Assembly (NCBI RefSeq): GCF_030538755.1 | Contig: NZ_JAUNTJ010000001.1 | Coordinates: forward strand, 169,845 to 233,844 | Length of the DNA: 64,000 nt | Direction of reading: 5' to 3' | DNA from: Paracoccus sp. (in: a-proteobacteria) | GTDB taxonomy: Bacteria; Pseudomonadota; Alphaproteobacteria; Rhodobacterales; Rhodobacteraceae | Shown: positions 7,534-16,154 of the stretch, piece after piece | Position numbering within the stretch: position 1 is the stretch's first letter | How the letters are laid out: every line of letters begins with the position of its first letter | Notes under the pieces: generated by a model | Seen by the model: the letters and a program-made list of their open reading frames with translations, nothing else | Told to the model about the DNA's origin: nothing | Database searches by the model: none | Translations under genes and position numbers: made by a program

Positions 7534-8748
7534 GTGAAGACCTTTCCAGCGAAGAAACTGATTGGCGTGACGATTCTGGCGGGGGCGCTGTCTTGGCTGC
7601 CTGTCGCGGCCATGGCGCAAGACGCCGCCGACACGGCCCCCGCGCCCGATGCGGCGGCGGATGCCGAAGCGGCCCCGGCAGTTGATGGGGGCGCGGCCCC
7701 GGCCTACACGCTGCCCAGCGTCGCGCCGCTGAACCCCGAACAGATCAAGATCGGCAATGCTGCCGAAATCGCCGCCTGGGCGCGGTCGGGGCACGCGGAT
7801 GCCGCCTCGCGGTCGTTTACCAATTGGAACGAGGCGGGCACCATCCCCCCCGCCTGCGCCGCCTGCCATTCGGGCGCGGGCTTTCGCGCCTATCACGGGC
7901 TGGACGGCAGCCCCTCTGGCGAGGTGCCGCCGACCCCCGTGGGCGGCGTGATCGACTGCGACACCTGCCACAACCCCGGCATCGGCGACATCCGCGAGGT
8001 GCGCCTGCCGACCGGCGATATGCACCCCGTCCGCGGCGGCGAGGCGTCTTGCGTGGCCTGCCATCAGGGCCGCGCCTCGGGGTCTGCCATTACCGAGGCG
8101 GTGGCCGAAAAGGCCGAGGATCTGCCCAATGCCGACCTGTCCTTTATCAACCCGCATTACGGGACTGCGGCGGCGATGGCGCTGGGCGGCTATGCCGGGC
8201 TGGGCTATGAATATGACGGTAAGTCCTATGAGGGGCGCTTTACCCACGCCCCGCCGGTGCAGACCTGCGCCGCCTGCCACGATCCGCACAGTCTTGAGGT
8301 GGTGCAGGACAGTTGCCAGACCTGCCACGGCGCGGCGGATGCCATGACGATCCGCCTGTCGCGCGCCAGCCATGACGGCAGCGGCGACACCGCCAAGGGC
8401 ATCGGCCATGACATCGCCGCGAATGCCTTTACGCTGAAGCAGGTGATCTTTGATTACGCGCGCGAGGTGGCGGGCACGCCGATGATCTATGACGCCGGGC
8501 GGCACCCCTATTTCTTTGCCGATGCCAATGACGATGGCGTGATCGACGAAGCCGAGGGGGCGCGGGTGGCCTATAACGCCTGGACTCCGCGTTTGCTGAA
8601 GGCGGCGTATAACTGGAAATTCGTCACCTCGGACAAGGGGGCGCATGTGCATAACCCGCATTACGCCCTGCAATTGCTGTATGATTCGACCGAGGATCTG
8701 AGCCGTGCCATGGGTCGTGATTTCGCCGCGATGGGCTGGGCGCGCTAG
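7534..8748 (+). CDS. Periplasmic five-heme c-type cytochrome with an EF-hand loop
   Basis: A 404-residue exported protein: residues 1-29 form a Sec signal ending AMAQ, followed by an Ala/Asp/Pro-rich linker to about residue 58. Five CxxCH heme sites are visible at residues 108, 142, 173, 245 and 261, with extra histidines (87, 164, 208, 238, 280, 292) that could be distal ligands. Residues 330-341 read D-A-N-D-D-G-V-I-D-E-A-E, a complete EF-hand calcium loop. It starts with GTG behind a GGGGGCGA ribosome site and is divergent from nqrA. The exact family is not recognised; it resembles multiheme electron-transfer or respiratory cytochromes. Heme attachment would depend on the ccm genes at 55-58 kb. 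A link to NQR is inferred from position only. Confidence 0.85.
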   Translation: MKTFPAKKLIGVTILAGALSWLPVAAMAQDAADTAPAPDAAADAEAAPAVDGGAAPAYTLPSVAPLNPEQIKIGNAAEIAAWARSGHADAASRSFTNWNEAGTIPPACAACHSGAGFRAYHGLDGSPSGEVPPTPVGGVIDCDTCHNPGIGDIREVRLPTGDMHPVRGGEASCVACHQGRASGSAITEAVAEKAEDLPNADLSFINPHYGTAAAMALGGYAGLGYEYDGKSYEGRFTHAPPVQTCAACHDPHSLEVVQDSCQTCHGAADAMTIRLSRASHDGSGDTAKGIGHDIAANAFTLKQVIFDYAREVAGTPMIYDAGRHPYFFADANDDGVIDEAEGARVAYNAWTPRLLKAAYNWKFVTSDKGAHVHNPHYALQLLYDSTEDLSRAMGRDFAAMGWAR

Positions 8749-8965
8749 GCGGTGAATTTGCCGCGCCCTATTGCGGCGCGCGGGCAGGCAGGGCAAGTTG
8801 GCACCAGCCAGCCTTGAAAGCCAGCCACGATGCTTGGCCTTGCGACGGCGGCTTGGCGGTAATCGGGCGTAGGGGCGGGGCGCTGTTGGTGGACTGAACG
8901 GTCTGCGCCTGCTGGCCGATCCGATCTGCCGCGCCTAGACTGCGGCGATCTGAAAAGGGGGCCGT

Positions 8966-9565
8966 ATGCGCGATATTCCGGCGATGATTCTGGCGGGCGG
9001 CAAATCCAGCCGCATGGGCGGGGGCGACAAGGGGCTGCGGCTGTTGGCGGGGCGGCCGATGCTGGCCCATGTCGCGGCCCGGCTGCGCGGGCAATGCGGG
9101 CCGCTGGCGCTGAATGCGAACGGCGATCCGGCGCGCTTTGCCGGGCTGGGCTTGCCGGTGCTGCCCGATCCGGTGGCGGATCAGCCCGGCCCGCTGGCCG
9201 GAGTGCTGGCCGCGATGGATTGGGCCGCCGGGCTGGGGGCGGTGCGGGTGCTGACGGCGGCGGGCGATACGCCGTTTCTGCCGGGCGATCTGGTGCAGCG
9301 GCTGGCGGATGACGGCGGGCTTGCACTGGCGGCCAGCCGCGACTGCGGGCAGCTGCGGGTGCATCCGGTCTTGGGCCTGTGGCCGGTGGCGCTGCGCGAT
9401 GATCTGCGCGCCGCCATTGGGGCAGGGCAGCGGCGGGTGCAGCTCTGGGCCGAATCGCAGGGCGCGCGGCTGGTGATCTGGGACGTGGCACCGGGGCAGG
9501 GCGACCCGTTTTTCAACGTCAACCGCGCCGAGGATCTGGAACTGGCTGAAAGGCGGTTAAATTAG
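8966..9565 (+). CDS. mobA: Molybdenum cofactor guanylyltransferase MobA
   Basis: Attaches GMP to molybdopterin to give the bis-MGD cofactor. The 199-residue protein has the N-terminal nucleotide-binding signature ILAGGKSSRMGGGDKGL, then NANGDPARF, LPDPVADQPGPLAGVLAAM, TAAGDTPFLP and the C-terminal FFNVNRAEDLELAE, all standard for the family and at normal length. A strong AAAAGGGGG site precedes the ATG. The 217-bp gap upstream contains only a weak GC hairpin (about 8760-8779), so mobA probably has its own promoter. Confidence 0.94.
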   Translation: MRDIPAMILAGGKSSRMGGGDKGLRLLAGRPMLAHVAARLRGQCGPLALNANGDPARFAGLGLPVLPDPVADQPGPLAGVLAAMDWAAGLGAVRVLTAAGDTPFLPGDLVQRLADDGGLALAASRDCGQLRVHPVLGLWPVALRDDLRAAIGAGQRRVQLWAESQGARLVIWDVAPGQGDPFFNVNRAEDLELAERRLN

Positions 9566-9611
9566 CGCGGGAACGTAGCGGAAACATTAACCGATTCGAC
9601 CTGCCTGAAAC

Positions 9612-9656
9612 CGTTGCGCATATTTTTTAATCGTTTGTTTTCAATATCGCGCAACG
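9612..9656. promoter_or_regulatory. AT-rich inverted repeat upstream of the three-gene cassette
   Basis: Arms CGTTGCGC-ATAT and ATAT-C-GCGCAACG pair with a one-base bulge around a T-rich loop of about 20 nt (runs TTTTTTAA and TTTGTTTT). In a very GC-rich genome this AT-rich patch is conspicuous. It sits about 100 bp upstream of the gene at 9757 and could be an operator, a site for a xenogeneic silencer, or a terminator hairpin after mobA. No function can be assigned from sequence. Confidence 0.45.
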
Positions 9657-9756
9657 CGCGATCTGTTTTCCGGTTGATAACCTTTTAGAAACAGAACGGC
9701 TCTCCTGCTTGAAATGCGCAGGCTGTCCGCTGGGGCAACCATAACAGGAGATCGCT

Positions 9757-10203
9757 ATGCTCACCACCGTCGAACTCAAGGGTAATTTCGATCGTCAGGA
9801 CGGGGTGTCCTCTGTTTCGGGGACGCTGATTTTCACGCTGTCGCAACGTGATTTCGATGGATCGAGGGTTATTGAACCGGCGGCGCAGACCGTGCCCCTG
9901 GACGGTGAGGGCGAGTTTTCGGGCGTCAGGCTGTGGCCGAACGAAAGGGGGCGCGTGGGCAGCACCTATCGGGTGGAATATCAAAAGGCCGGTGCTGCCA
10001 AGCCCGATCTGATCGAACCGGCGCTGTTCGTGCCGGAAAGCGCCGGGCCGCTGGATCTGGCCGATCTGCTGCTGATGAACAACATCGCCCGCGAAACCCG
10101 GCTGAACCGGATCATCCCGATCACCGCAGACGTTTTTGCCCAGCGGCAGCAGGCCGGCACGCTGGTCGAGGCGCTGTATCTGGTCGAAGGGGAAGCGGCA
10201 TGA
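9757..10203 (+). CDS. Small tail-fibre-like protein, first gene of a three-gene cassette
   Basis: A 148-residue protein with no signal peptide. The N-terminal ~85 residues alternate polar and hydrophobic beta-strand-like stretches (VSGTLIFTLSQRDFDGS, VPLDGEGEFSGVRLWPNERG, STYRVEYQ). This resembles the small beta domains at the base of phage tail fibres and similar structural proteins. The C-terminal part is helical (LDLADLLLMNNIARETRLN). ACAGGAG lies just before the ATG. Its stop overlaps the start of the next gene (ATGA), so the two are translated together. I do not recognise a named family; the tail-fibre comparison is from pattern, not from a search. Confidence 0.65.
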   Translation: MLTTVELKGNFDRQDGVSSVSGTLIFTLSQRDFDGSRVIEPAAQTVPLDGEGEFSGVRLWPNERGRVGSTYRVEYQKAGAAKPDLIEPALFVPESAGPLDLADLLLMNNIARETRLNRIIPITADVFAQRQQAGTLVEALYLVEGEAA

Positions 10204-13094
10204 GCCTGCAACGCTTTTTCGGGCAATTCGACCGCGCCGTGATCGTGCGCGCGGGGGTGGCGGCGGATGTGGCGCTGCTGCGCGCTGACGGCAGCTCGGT
10301 TCTGCGGCGCGCGGTGGTGCCTTCGGCGCCGGTGGCCGAGGTGGGCGTGGCGCTGTCGGGCGCGGCGCTGCCGGGGGAAACGATCACCGTGGTGCCGGGC
10401 GTCTATGCCGGGTTCCCGGATGTGTCGGTCAGCTATCGCCTGATCCGCGACGGGGTTTCCGAACCGCTGGAGGCGCTGGAGTTCGGCCTGACCGAAGCGG
10501 ATCTGGACCGCAGCATCGAGGTGGTCGAGACGGCGGAAAACCCGCTGGGCACGGCGCAGACCAGCGCCTTGCTGAGCGTGGCGCGGCTGGCTCCGTCGCT
10601 GGTGGTGCCAAGCCATGGCGGCGCGGATGTGGCGACCGATGCCGAACTGCCGCTGGCTCTGGCGGAGCTGTCTGCCGATGGCACCCGCCCGCTGGACTGG
10701 GTGGCCGAGGGCTTGGGCGCGCATGTGGCGATTGCCACCGATGGCGCGGTTCCGGTGCTGCAACTGGTTTCCATGCCCGCCGAGGGCAGCCATGAGGTGG
10801 TGGTGCGCGCCGTCAACGCGGCGGGCGCGGCCGAGGCGCGCTTTGCGCTGACCGTGGCACAGCCGGAAATCCGCGCGCCGGGTCATGTCATGCTGTCGGC
10901 GGCGGATGCGGTGGTGGCGGCGGATGCCGAACTGCCGCGCGTTCTGGCGGTGGTGTCGGCGGACGGATCGGCCCCGCTGGATTGGGCGCTGGAACAGCCG
11001 GGTGATGCCTTTGCGCTGGAACAGGGCGAAGATGGGCTGGAACTGCGCCTGATCGCCATGCCCGATCCGGGCGTGACCACGGTGGCGCTGCGTGCCGCGA
11101 ATGCGGCGGGGATGGCGCGTGCGCTGTTCGACCTGATCGTGACCGAGGCCACCGTTGCGCCGGGGCCGGTGGTTCTGTCGTCGCAGGCCGTGCGCGTGGT
11201 GCCGGATCAGGCGCTGCCGCTGGTGCTGGCGAATGTGGCGGCGGATGGCTCGTCCCCGATGGAATGGGCGGTGACGGGCAGCGAGGCGCTGATCCTGACC
11301 GAGGAAGACGACGTGGTGCAACTGGTGCTGATGGCCATGCCGGAACCGGGCGACCACAGCGTGCAGATCACCGCGAGCAATGCGGCGGGCGTGGCCGAGG
11401 CCGGCTTTACGCTGACCGTGGCGGGCGAGCTGAACCCGCCCGGCACCCTGACGCTGGATGCGGTGATGGCCGAGGTGCAGCCGGACGCCGAACTGCCGCT
11501 GCTGCTGACCACGCTGGTCAGCGATGGCACCGCTCCGCTGGAGTGGTCGCTGATTGGCGCTGACGGATTCTGCGCGCTGGAACCGGCGGGCATGGGCGCG
11601 CGGCTGATGCTGATCGCGATGCCCGGCCCCGGCGATCACGCGGTGCAGATTCAGGTGCGCAACCCGGCAGGCGTGGCCGAGGCGGGCTTTGCGCTGACGG
11701 TTGCCGATCTGGCCGAGGCTGCGCCGGTGCTGCTGTCGCCAGGCGCCGCCGGGATCGGCGTGGACGCGGAACTGCCGCTGCGGCTGGCCGAGGTTTCGGG
11801 CGGCACGGGTGCCGGTTGGGTGCTGAGCGGCGGCGACGGCTTTGCCGAACTGATCGCCACTGACGGGGGTGCCGAACTGGTGCTGGTGGCGATGCCGCAG
11901 GCGGGCCTGTGGCCGCTGCGGGTGCAGTCGGGCACGGCGGGTGCCGATTTCGCGCTGACCGTGACGGCGGCGGTTGTCGCGCCCCCTGCGGTCATGCCGC
12001 TGAAGCTGAGCGCGGGCGAGGCGCGCGAGGTGCGGGCGCTGGACAGTGGCGACATCATCTTTGCGCTGAGCGGAACAGAGCATGACGGCGAATATACCAT
12101 CGCCAGCCACCAGATCGAGGCCGGTCATCCGGTTGTTCTGCGCCTGCCCCAGGTGACGGAATCGCCCGCAGGCACATTTACCGTGACGCGCGACGGGCTG
12201 TATGCCTGGCCCGAGGCGGACCCGGTGTCGGTCTTTGTCGATTGGGAAGTGGACGGCGCTGTGGCCGGGACGGGTGCCAGCTTTACCCGCGACCTGTTGC
12301 AGATGGATGCCGGGATCGACATGGTGGTGCGGTTGGTCAACCTTGCCTCGGTTCAGCAGCAGGCGGATCTGACGCAACGTGTCACCGTGCAGGCCCAAAG
12401 CCTGTTCTCGCCCGAAACCATGCGCTTTAACGCGGGCGAGGGTGATATGATGCGCTGGGACCGCAGCTTTGCGGATGTGCAGCAGGCGCTGGTGATGACG
12501 CGGTTCCGCTTTGACCCACAGGCCGGGACGACCGACTGGCGCGACAGCATGTTCCAGTTCAGCAACAGGTTCCAGATCAACGTATCCAGTGCGACGGGGG
12601 CGCTGCGGGCCTTTCTGCGTGCAGATCAGCCAACGGGCAACGCCACCAGCGGCTTTGCACAGACCTTGCCGATGAATGTTGTTCTGTCCCCCGGTGATCT
12701 GGTCGATGTGATCCTTGGATTGGGGGCATTTGGCCCTGATGGGGCGCGGATGGCCTATTCCACGGCGCGCATCAACAATGGCGAATGGCGGGATGGTGCC
12801 GTGATAAATGTTGGTGATCGTGTCATTCGTGCCGACTTTTCGACCGGCCTGCGTCTGGGCTTTGGCACCGGCAGCGCGCAGGCCCGTGGCAGCCACGATC
12901 TGCATCGCACCGCACTGTGGCTGGGTACTGCCGTCAATCGCGACGAGGCGCGCGAGATCTTTTTCCGCGCTGACGGTGGGCTGAAACAGCCCGAGGTGTC
13001 GCGCACCGTTCTGGGACAGCCGCTGATCGACGTTTATGACGGAGTCAACCACGGCACTGCGGGGGCACCTGATTTCATCACCGATCTGGCATAA
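10200..13094 (+). CDS. Large protein with five tandem Ig-like repeats and a C-terminal beta domain
   Basis: A 964-residue protein without a visible signal peptide. Residues 1-40 form a short head (MSLQRFFGQFDRAVIVRAG), residues ~45-130 resemble a bacterial Ig-like domain (LSGAALPGETITVVPGVYAG), and residues 134 to about 597 hold five units of ~88-96 residues. After that come about 370 residues rich in beta strands (for example MFQFSNRFQINVSS), possibly a carbohydrate-binding or jelly-roll domain. The ATG overlaps the upstream stop. Composition is low in lysine and very alanine/glycine-rich. It could be a tail-fibre-like or surface protein; no secretion signal supports the second. A very long opposite-strand open frame here is a codon-bias shadow. 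Confidence 0.7.
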   Translation: MSLQRFFGQFDRAVIVRAGVAADVALLRADGSSVLRRAVVPSAPVAEVGVALSGAALPGETITVVPGVYAGFPDVSVSYRLIRDGVSEPLEALEFGLTEADLDRSIEVVETAENPLGTAQTSALLSVARLAPSLVVPSHGGADVATDAELPLALAELSADGTRPLDWVAEGLGAHVAIATDGAVPVLQLVSMPAEGSHEVVVRAVNAAGAAEARFALTVAQPEIRAPGHVMLSAADAVVAADAELPRVLAVVSADGSAPLDWALEQPGDAFALEQGEDGLELRLIAMPDPGVTTVALRAANAAGMARALFDLIVTEATVAPGPVVLSSQAVRVVPDQALPLVLANVAADGSSPMEWAVTGSEALILTEEDDVVQLVLMAMPEPGDHSVQITASNAAGVAEAGFTLTVAGELNPPGTLTLDAVMAEVQPDAELPLLLTTLVSDGTAPLEWSLIGADGFCALEPAGMGARLMLIAMPGPGDHAVQIQVRNPAGVAEAGFALTVADLAEAAPVLLSPGAAGIGVDAELPLRLAEVSGGTGAGWVLSGGDGFAELIATDGGAELVLVAMPQAGLWPLRVQSGTAGADFALTVTAAVVAPPAVMPLKLSAGEAREVRALDSGDIIFALSGTEHDGEYTIASHQIEAGHPVVLRLPQVTESPAGTFTVTRDGLYAWPEADPVSVFVDWEVDGAVAGTGASFTRDLLQMDAGIDMVVRLVNLASVQQQADLTQRVTVQAQSLFSPETMRFNAGEGDMMRWDRSFADVQQALVMTRFRFDPQAGTTDWRDSMFQFSNRFQINVSSATGALRAFLRADQPTGNATSGFAQTLPMNVVLSPGDLVDVILGLGAFGPDGARMAYSTARINNGEWRDGAVINVGDRVIRADFSTGLRLGFGTGSAQARGSHDLHRTALWLGTAVNRDEAREIFFRADGGLKQPEVSRTVLGQPLIDVYDGVNHGTAGAPDFITDLA
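10599..11990 (+). repeat. Five tandem Ig-like coding repeats
   Basis: Units start at about 10599, 10887, 11169, 11448 and 11727. Each carries the landmarks DAELPL-LA, a DG-x-PL-W turn, LVLIAMP-PG-H-V and N-AG-AEA-F-LTV. Spacing is 279-288 bp. The fifth unit is shorter and most diverged. DNA identity between units is moderate, so the array looks old rather than recently expanded. Confidence 0.8.
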
Positions 13095-13105
13095 GGGGGC
13101 GGCCC

Positions 13106-15901
13106 GTGACCTATCACATTTCGACCAAAGGGCTGGAAACGGCCCGCAACCTGATCTTTGTCCGCGACGGCGGAAGTGCCGAACCCGAGGCGCATACCGC
13201 CACGGCTGACTTTCTGGGGAACGCCTTTACGCGGCAGGCGAATGTCATGCAGGGACGGTTTGTGCCGCCCCTTATGGTGCGGCAGATTCAGCCTGACTCG
13301 ATCGACCATGACCGCAATATCCTGCATTTCCCGCGCAATAGCATTGGCGGCTGGGACTCTTGGGTCAGCGGTTGGCTGGATGGTGCCGAGGTGGTGGCGT
13401 TCCGTTACGAAAACGGCCGCGCCATACAGGTGGGCAGCACCACGGTGACGCGCAGCGTGGTGCGGCAGGTTAACCCGCTTCACGGCGAAAGGCTGGCGCT
13501 GCCGCCGGGGATGGGCAGCTATCGCTGGTCGCCCGACGAGTGGTGGCGGCGCGGGGGCGTGGTCTGGATCGCGGTTGCGGCGCTGGATGAACAGGGCCAG
13601 CGCGGGCCATGGTCGGCGCCGGTGGCCTTTACCGTCGGCACCGGGCGCGGCGTCAAGGACGCCACTGACCAGGCCACGCTGATCGAGGCAGACAGCTTTC
13701 ACCAGCAGGTGCTGAACCCGGCGCTGCCGGTGCCCGAAGGGCTGTCGGTGACGCCGCAGAACGACAGCCGCACTGCCGAAATCAACTGGACTCCGGTGCC
13801 GGGTCGGCGGCATGTGATCGGCCGGTCCTATGACCCAAGCTTTGAGCAGGTCGAAACGCTGACCGTCGCGGACAGTTCGTTCATGCGGGCAACCGATGTG
13901 TTCACCTTTCGCAAGTCGTTCGACCACCGTTACCGGCGCGAGGATGTTATCACCGACCGCCTGTGGGAAGCCTCGGCTGCGGGGCGGTTCGGGGTTTCGG
14001 GCATTGGCAACCTGGCAGACATGATGCCCGAAGGCGTCAGCTTTGAGTTCATGTCCGACGAGGGTGGCCCCTTCGTCCGGCTGCATGTGGCCGAGGGGCG
14101 CAGCCACACCATTCAAGCTGCGACTCATTCCGGCACCGAAGCATCATGGTATCACGTCCTTGACCCGGCGCGGTCTTACAACATCCATACGGTGATGCGA
14201 GCGGCGGCCCCCACGCAGTTGACGCTGCGGGTGGCAGAGGTGGGCGTCAGCAACATGACGCGCGAGGTCACGACCGAATGGACGGTGCGCGACAACATCT
14301 TTACCCCGACCAGTATGCTGCAATCGCCGGGTGCGCGGATGACGCAGATCGTTGTGCGGGGGCCGGTGCAGCTGGACATACGCCAGATCACCTTTTGCGA
14401 GGCGGGCACCGCGCCCTTTGCCGCCACCGCCGAGGAACGCAAGGTCATGCTGGCCAGTGCCGCCAGCCACATCCGCTTTCACGTTTTTTGCAAGACCAAC
14501 CCCTGGACCTACAGCATGGAGGATTTTCTGGCCGAAACCGGCATCCCTGCGACCAGAGGCTGTTCCTTGCCGCAGCATTTGCGCATCCTGAAAGACCTGC
14601 GCGACAGCCCCGAAGGGCGCGATATGGCGGCGCGTGTCGGGCATTCGATCCTGAACCCGTGGATTCAGGTCGAACCGCCATGGTCGCGCGATCAGGACTG
14701 GCAGATGCTGGGCGGCTATCTGTGTTCGCCTTACGACCCCGCTGCCCCGGACAGCCCGGAACAGCGCGGCGCGGCGCTGCGTGTCAGTCAGGGGCAGATC
14801 AGGCCGTGGCAGGACGAATTCGACAGCATCCGTATCGAGGTCGGCAACGAGCCGTGGAACCGCATAGCGGCGTTCTATACCCTGACCGAAGCGGGCGGCG
14901 TTGGCGGCGGCACCTGGAACGGTGCCCTGCTGGACCGCGCGGCCGAAGGGATCATGGCGGCGCGCGGCTATGACGGCGGCAAGTTCAACTATTATCTGGG
15001 CGGCTGGTCCGTCAGCACGGCGTGGAACACCAGCAGCATCGCGGCCTCGCGTCATGCCGATTACATCGGCTATGCCGATTACAACGGCGGTTGGGACAGC
15101 GGCGTCAGTGAGGCGTATTCGGTCGATAACCCTGTGGCGGTGTTCAAGATGCTGGCCAATACCTCGGTTCAGGCGGGCACGGTTCCGCCACGGCTGCGCA
15201 ACATGGCACGGCTGGTCGATCTGTGCCGCACGGCATCCGAAGGCCGCGCCAAGCCGATCCGCCCGCTGCATTACGAGGCCGGGCCGGGCTATGTCCTGAA
15301 CGGGCTGAACGGCCACTCCGTGACCGCCGAACAGCGCGAAGGGCAGGAACGGCTGATGAAATCGGTGGCGGCGGGCACGGCGACACTGGATGCGTTCCTG
15401 TTCAACGCCGCTGCCGGTATCCACAGCACCAACTTTTTCACGCTGGGCGAGGGCGAGCATTGGAAGGCGCGGGCAAGTTGGGATCGTGGCGGCGCGTTCA
15501 ACCCGCCGTATCAGTGGTTCTGCTTTGCCAACCAGCATCTGACCGGGCGCATCCGGGTCTTGCCGCCGCAGGTCGTGGATGTGCTGCATGACGAGGGTGG
15601 CACGGCGCAGGGCGATGTGGTGCGGGTTTACCTGATCGAGCGTCACAACGGCGAACAGGCGCTGGCCTTTGTCAATGTCGATGCCGAACGCTCGCACGAG
15701 GTCAGGGTGCGCTTGTCGCAGGGCGAAAAACGCTGGACGCGGCATTATATGACCGGGGATCTGCTGGACAGCAACATCACCGCGCAAACCGCCGATACGG
15801 TGTCGATTCTGTCAGAGCAGATGCCCGCAGGCTGGGGCCGCGCGTCGGTGGATGTGACCCTGCCGCCCGGCAAGGCCGAGGTCTATATCGCCGCCGCCTG
15901 A
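13106..15901 (+). CDS. Glycoside-hydrolase-like protein (clan GH-A pattern), third cassette gene
   Basis: A 931-residue protein beginning 11 bp after the repeat protein and lacking a signal peptide. The N-terminal ~430 residues look like beta-rich accessory domains with a fibronectin-like stretch (TAEINWTPVPGRRHVIG). From ~440 a probable TIM barrel follows: IEVGNEPWN places a candidate acid/base Glu at residue 582, and HYEAGPGY places a candidate nucleophile Glu at 724, the NEP/late-Glu arrangement of clan GH-A. A small C-terminal beta domain (ALAFVNVDAERSHEVRVRLS) resembles those following GH39 or GH30 barrels. Substrate unknown. The tail-like upstream genes and missing signal suggest a spike depolymerase or an intracellularly assembled particle, but this is inference. 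A strong terminator follows. Confidence 0.65.
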   Translation: MTYHISTKGLETARNLIFVRDGGSAEPEAHTATADFLGNAFTRQANVMQGRFVPPLMVRQIQPDSIDHDRNILHFPRNSIGGWDSWVSGWLDGAEVVAFRYENGRAIQVGSTTVTRSVVRQVNPLHGERLALPPGMGSYRWSPDEWWRRGGVVWIAVAALDEQGQRGPWSAPVAFTVGTGRGVKDATDQATLIEADSFHQQVLNPALPVPEGLSVTPQNDSRTAEINWTPVPGRRHVIGRSYDPSFEQVETLTVADSSFMRATDVFTFRKSFDHRYRREDVITDRLWEASAAGRFGVSGIGNLADMMPEGVSFEFMSDEGGPFVRLHVAEGRSHTIQAATHSGTEASWYHVLDPARSYNIHTVMRAAAPTQLTLRVAEVGVSNMTREVTTEWTVRDNIFTPTSMLQSPGARMTQIVVRGPVQLDIRQITFCEAGTAPFAATAEERKVMLASAASHIRFHVFCKTNPWTYSMEDFLAETGIPATRGCSLPQHLRILKDLRDSPEGRDMAARVGHSILNPWIQVEPPWSRDQDWQMLGGYLCSPYDPAAPDSPEQRGAALRVSQGQIRPWQDEFDSIRIEVGNEPWNRIAAFYTLTEAGGVGGGTWNGALLDRAAEGIMAARGYDGGKFNYYLGGWSVSTAWNTSSIAASRHADYIGYADYNGGWDSGVSEAYSVDNPVAVFKMLANTSVQAGTVPPRLRNMARLVDLCRTASEGRAKPIRPLHYEAGPGYVLNGLNGHSVTAEQREGQERLMKSVAAGTATLDAFLFNAAAGIHSTNFFTLGEGEHWKARASWDRGGAFNPPYQWFCFANQHLTGRIRVLPPQVVDVLHDEGGTAQGDVVRVYLIERHNGEQALAFVNVDAERSHEVRVRLSQGEKRWTRHYMTGDLLDSNITAQTADTVSILSEQMPAGWGRASVDVTLPPGKAEVYIAAA

Positions 15902-15916
15902 CAACGCTGCCAAAGC

Positions 15917-15942
15917 AAACGCCCCGCAATCGCGGGGCGTTT
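15917..15942. terminator. Rho-independent terminator, bidirectional
   Basis: Arms ACGCCCCGC and GCGGGGCGT flank the loop AATC, with TTTT after the hairpin on the plus strand and A-rich sequence before it for the minus strand. It closes the three-gene cassette and can also stop transcripts arriving from the serralysin gene. Confidence 0.85.
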
Positions 15943-16154
15943 TGCCGTGACAAGGGGGCGGCCTGGGCAGGTAATCGCGAGGCGTTGCGCGTGGTCTGCC
16001 GGATGACGGGCAGGGCAGGTTGCCTTGCCGTGCCCGCCCTGACTGGCACATGCGCGGCGGGCGAGGCGGCGCGGATTTGCCGACGGATGCCGGGCAGGGC
16101 GGCTGTGTCCCCCGTGCCCCGCATCCGCGTTGGCCGGTTTGCCCCCCAAGGCCC

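Noticed and set aside
9981-13052. A 1023-codon open frame on the minus strand opposite the Ig-repeat gene
   Set aside because: It arises from GC-rich codon bias opposite a repetitive gene, is very rich in His, Arg and Gln, and has no ribosome site or recognisable domain.
9757-15901. Calling the three-gene cassette a prophage
   Set aside because: No integrase, terminase, capsid, portal, lysis or tail-tube genes are present on either side; only fibre-like features are seen.
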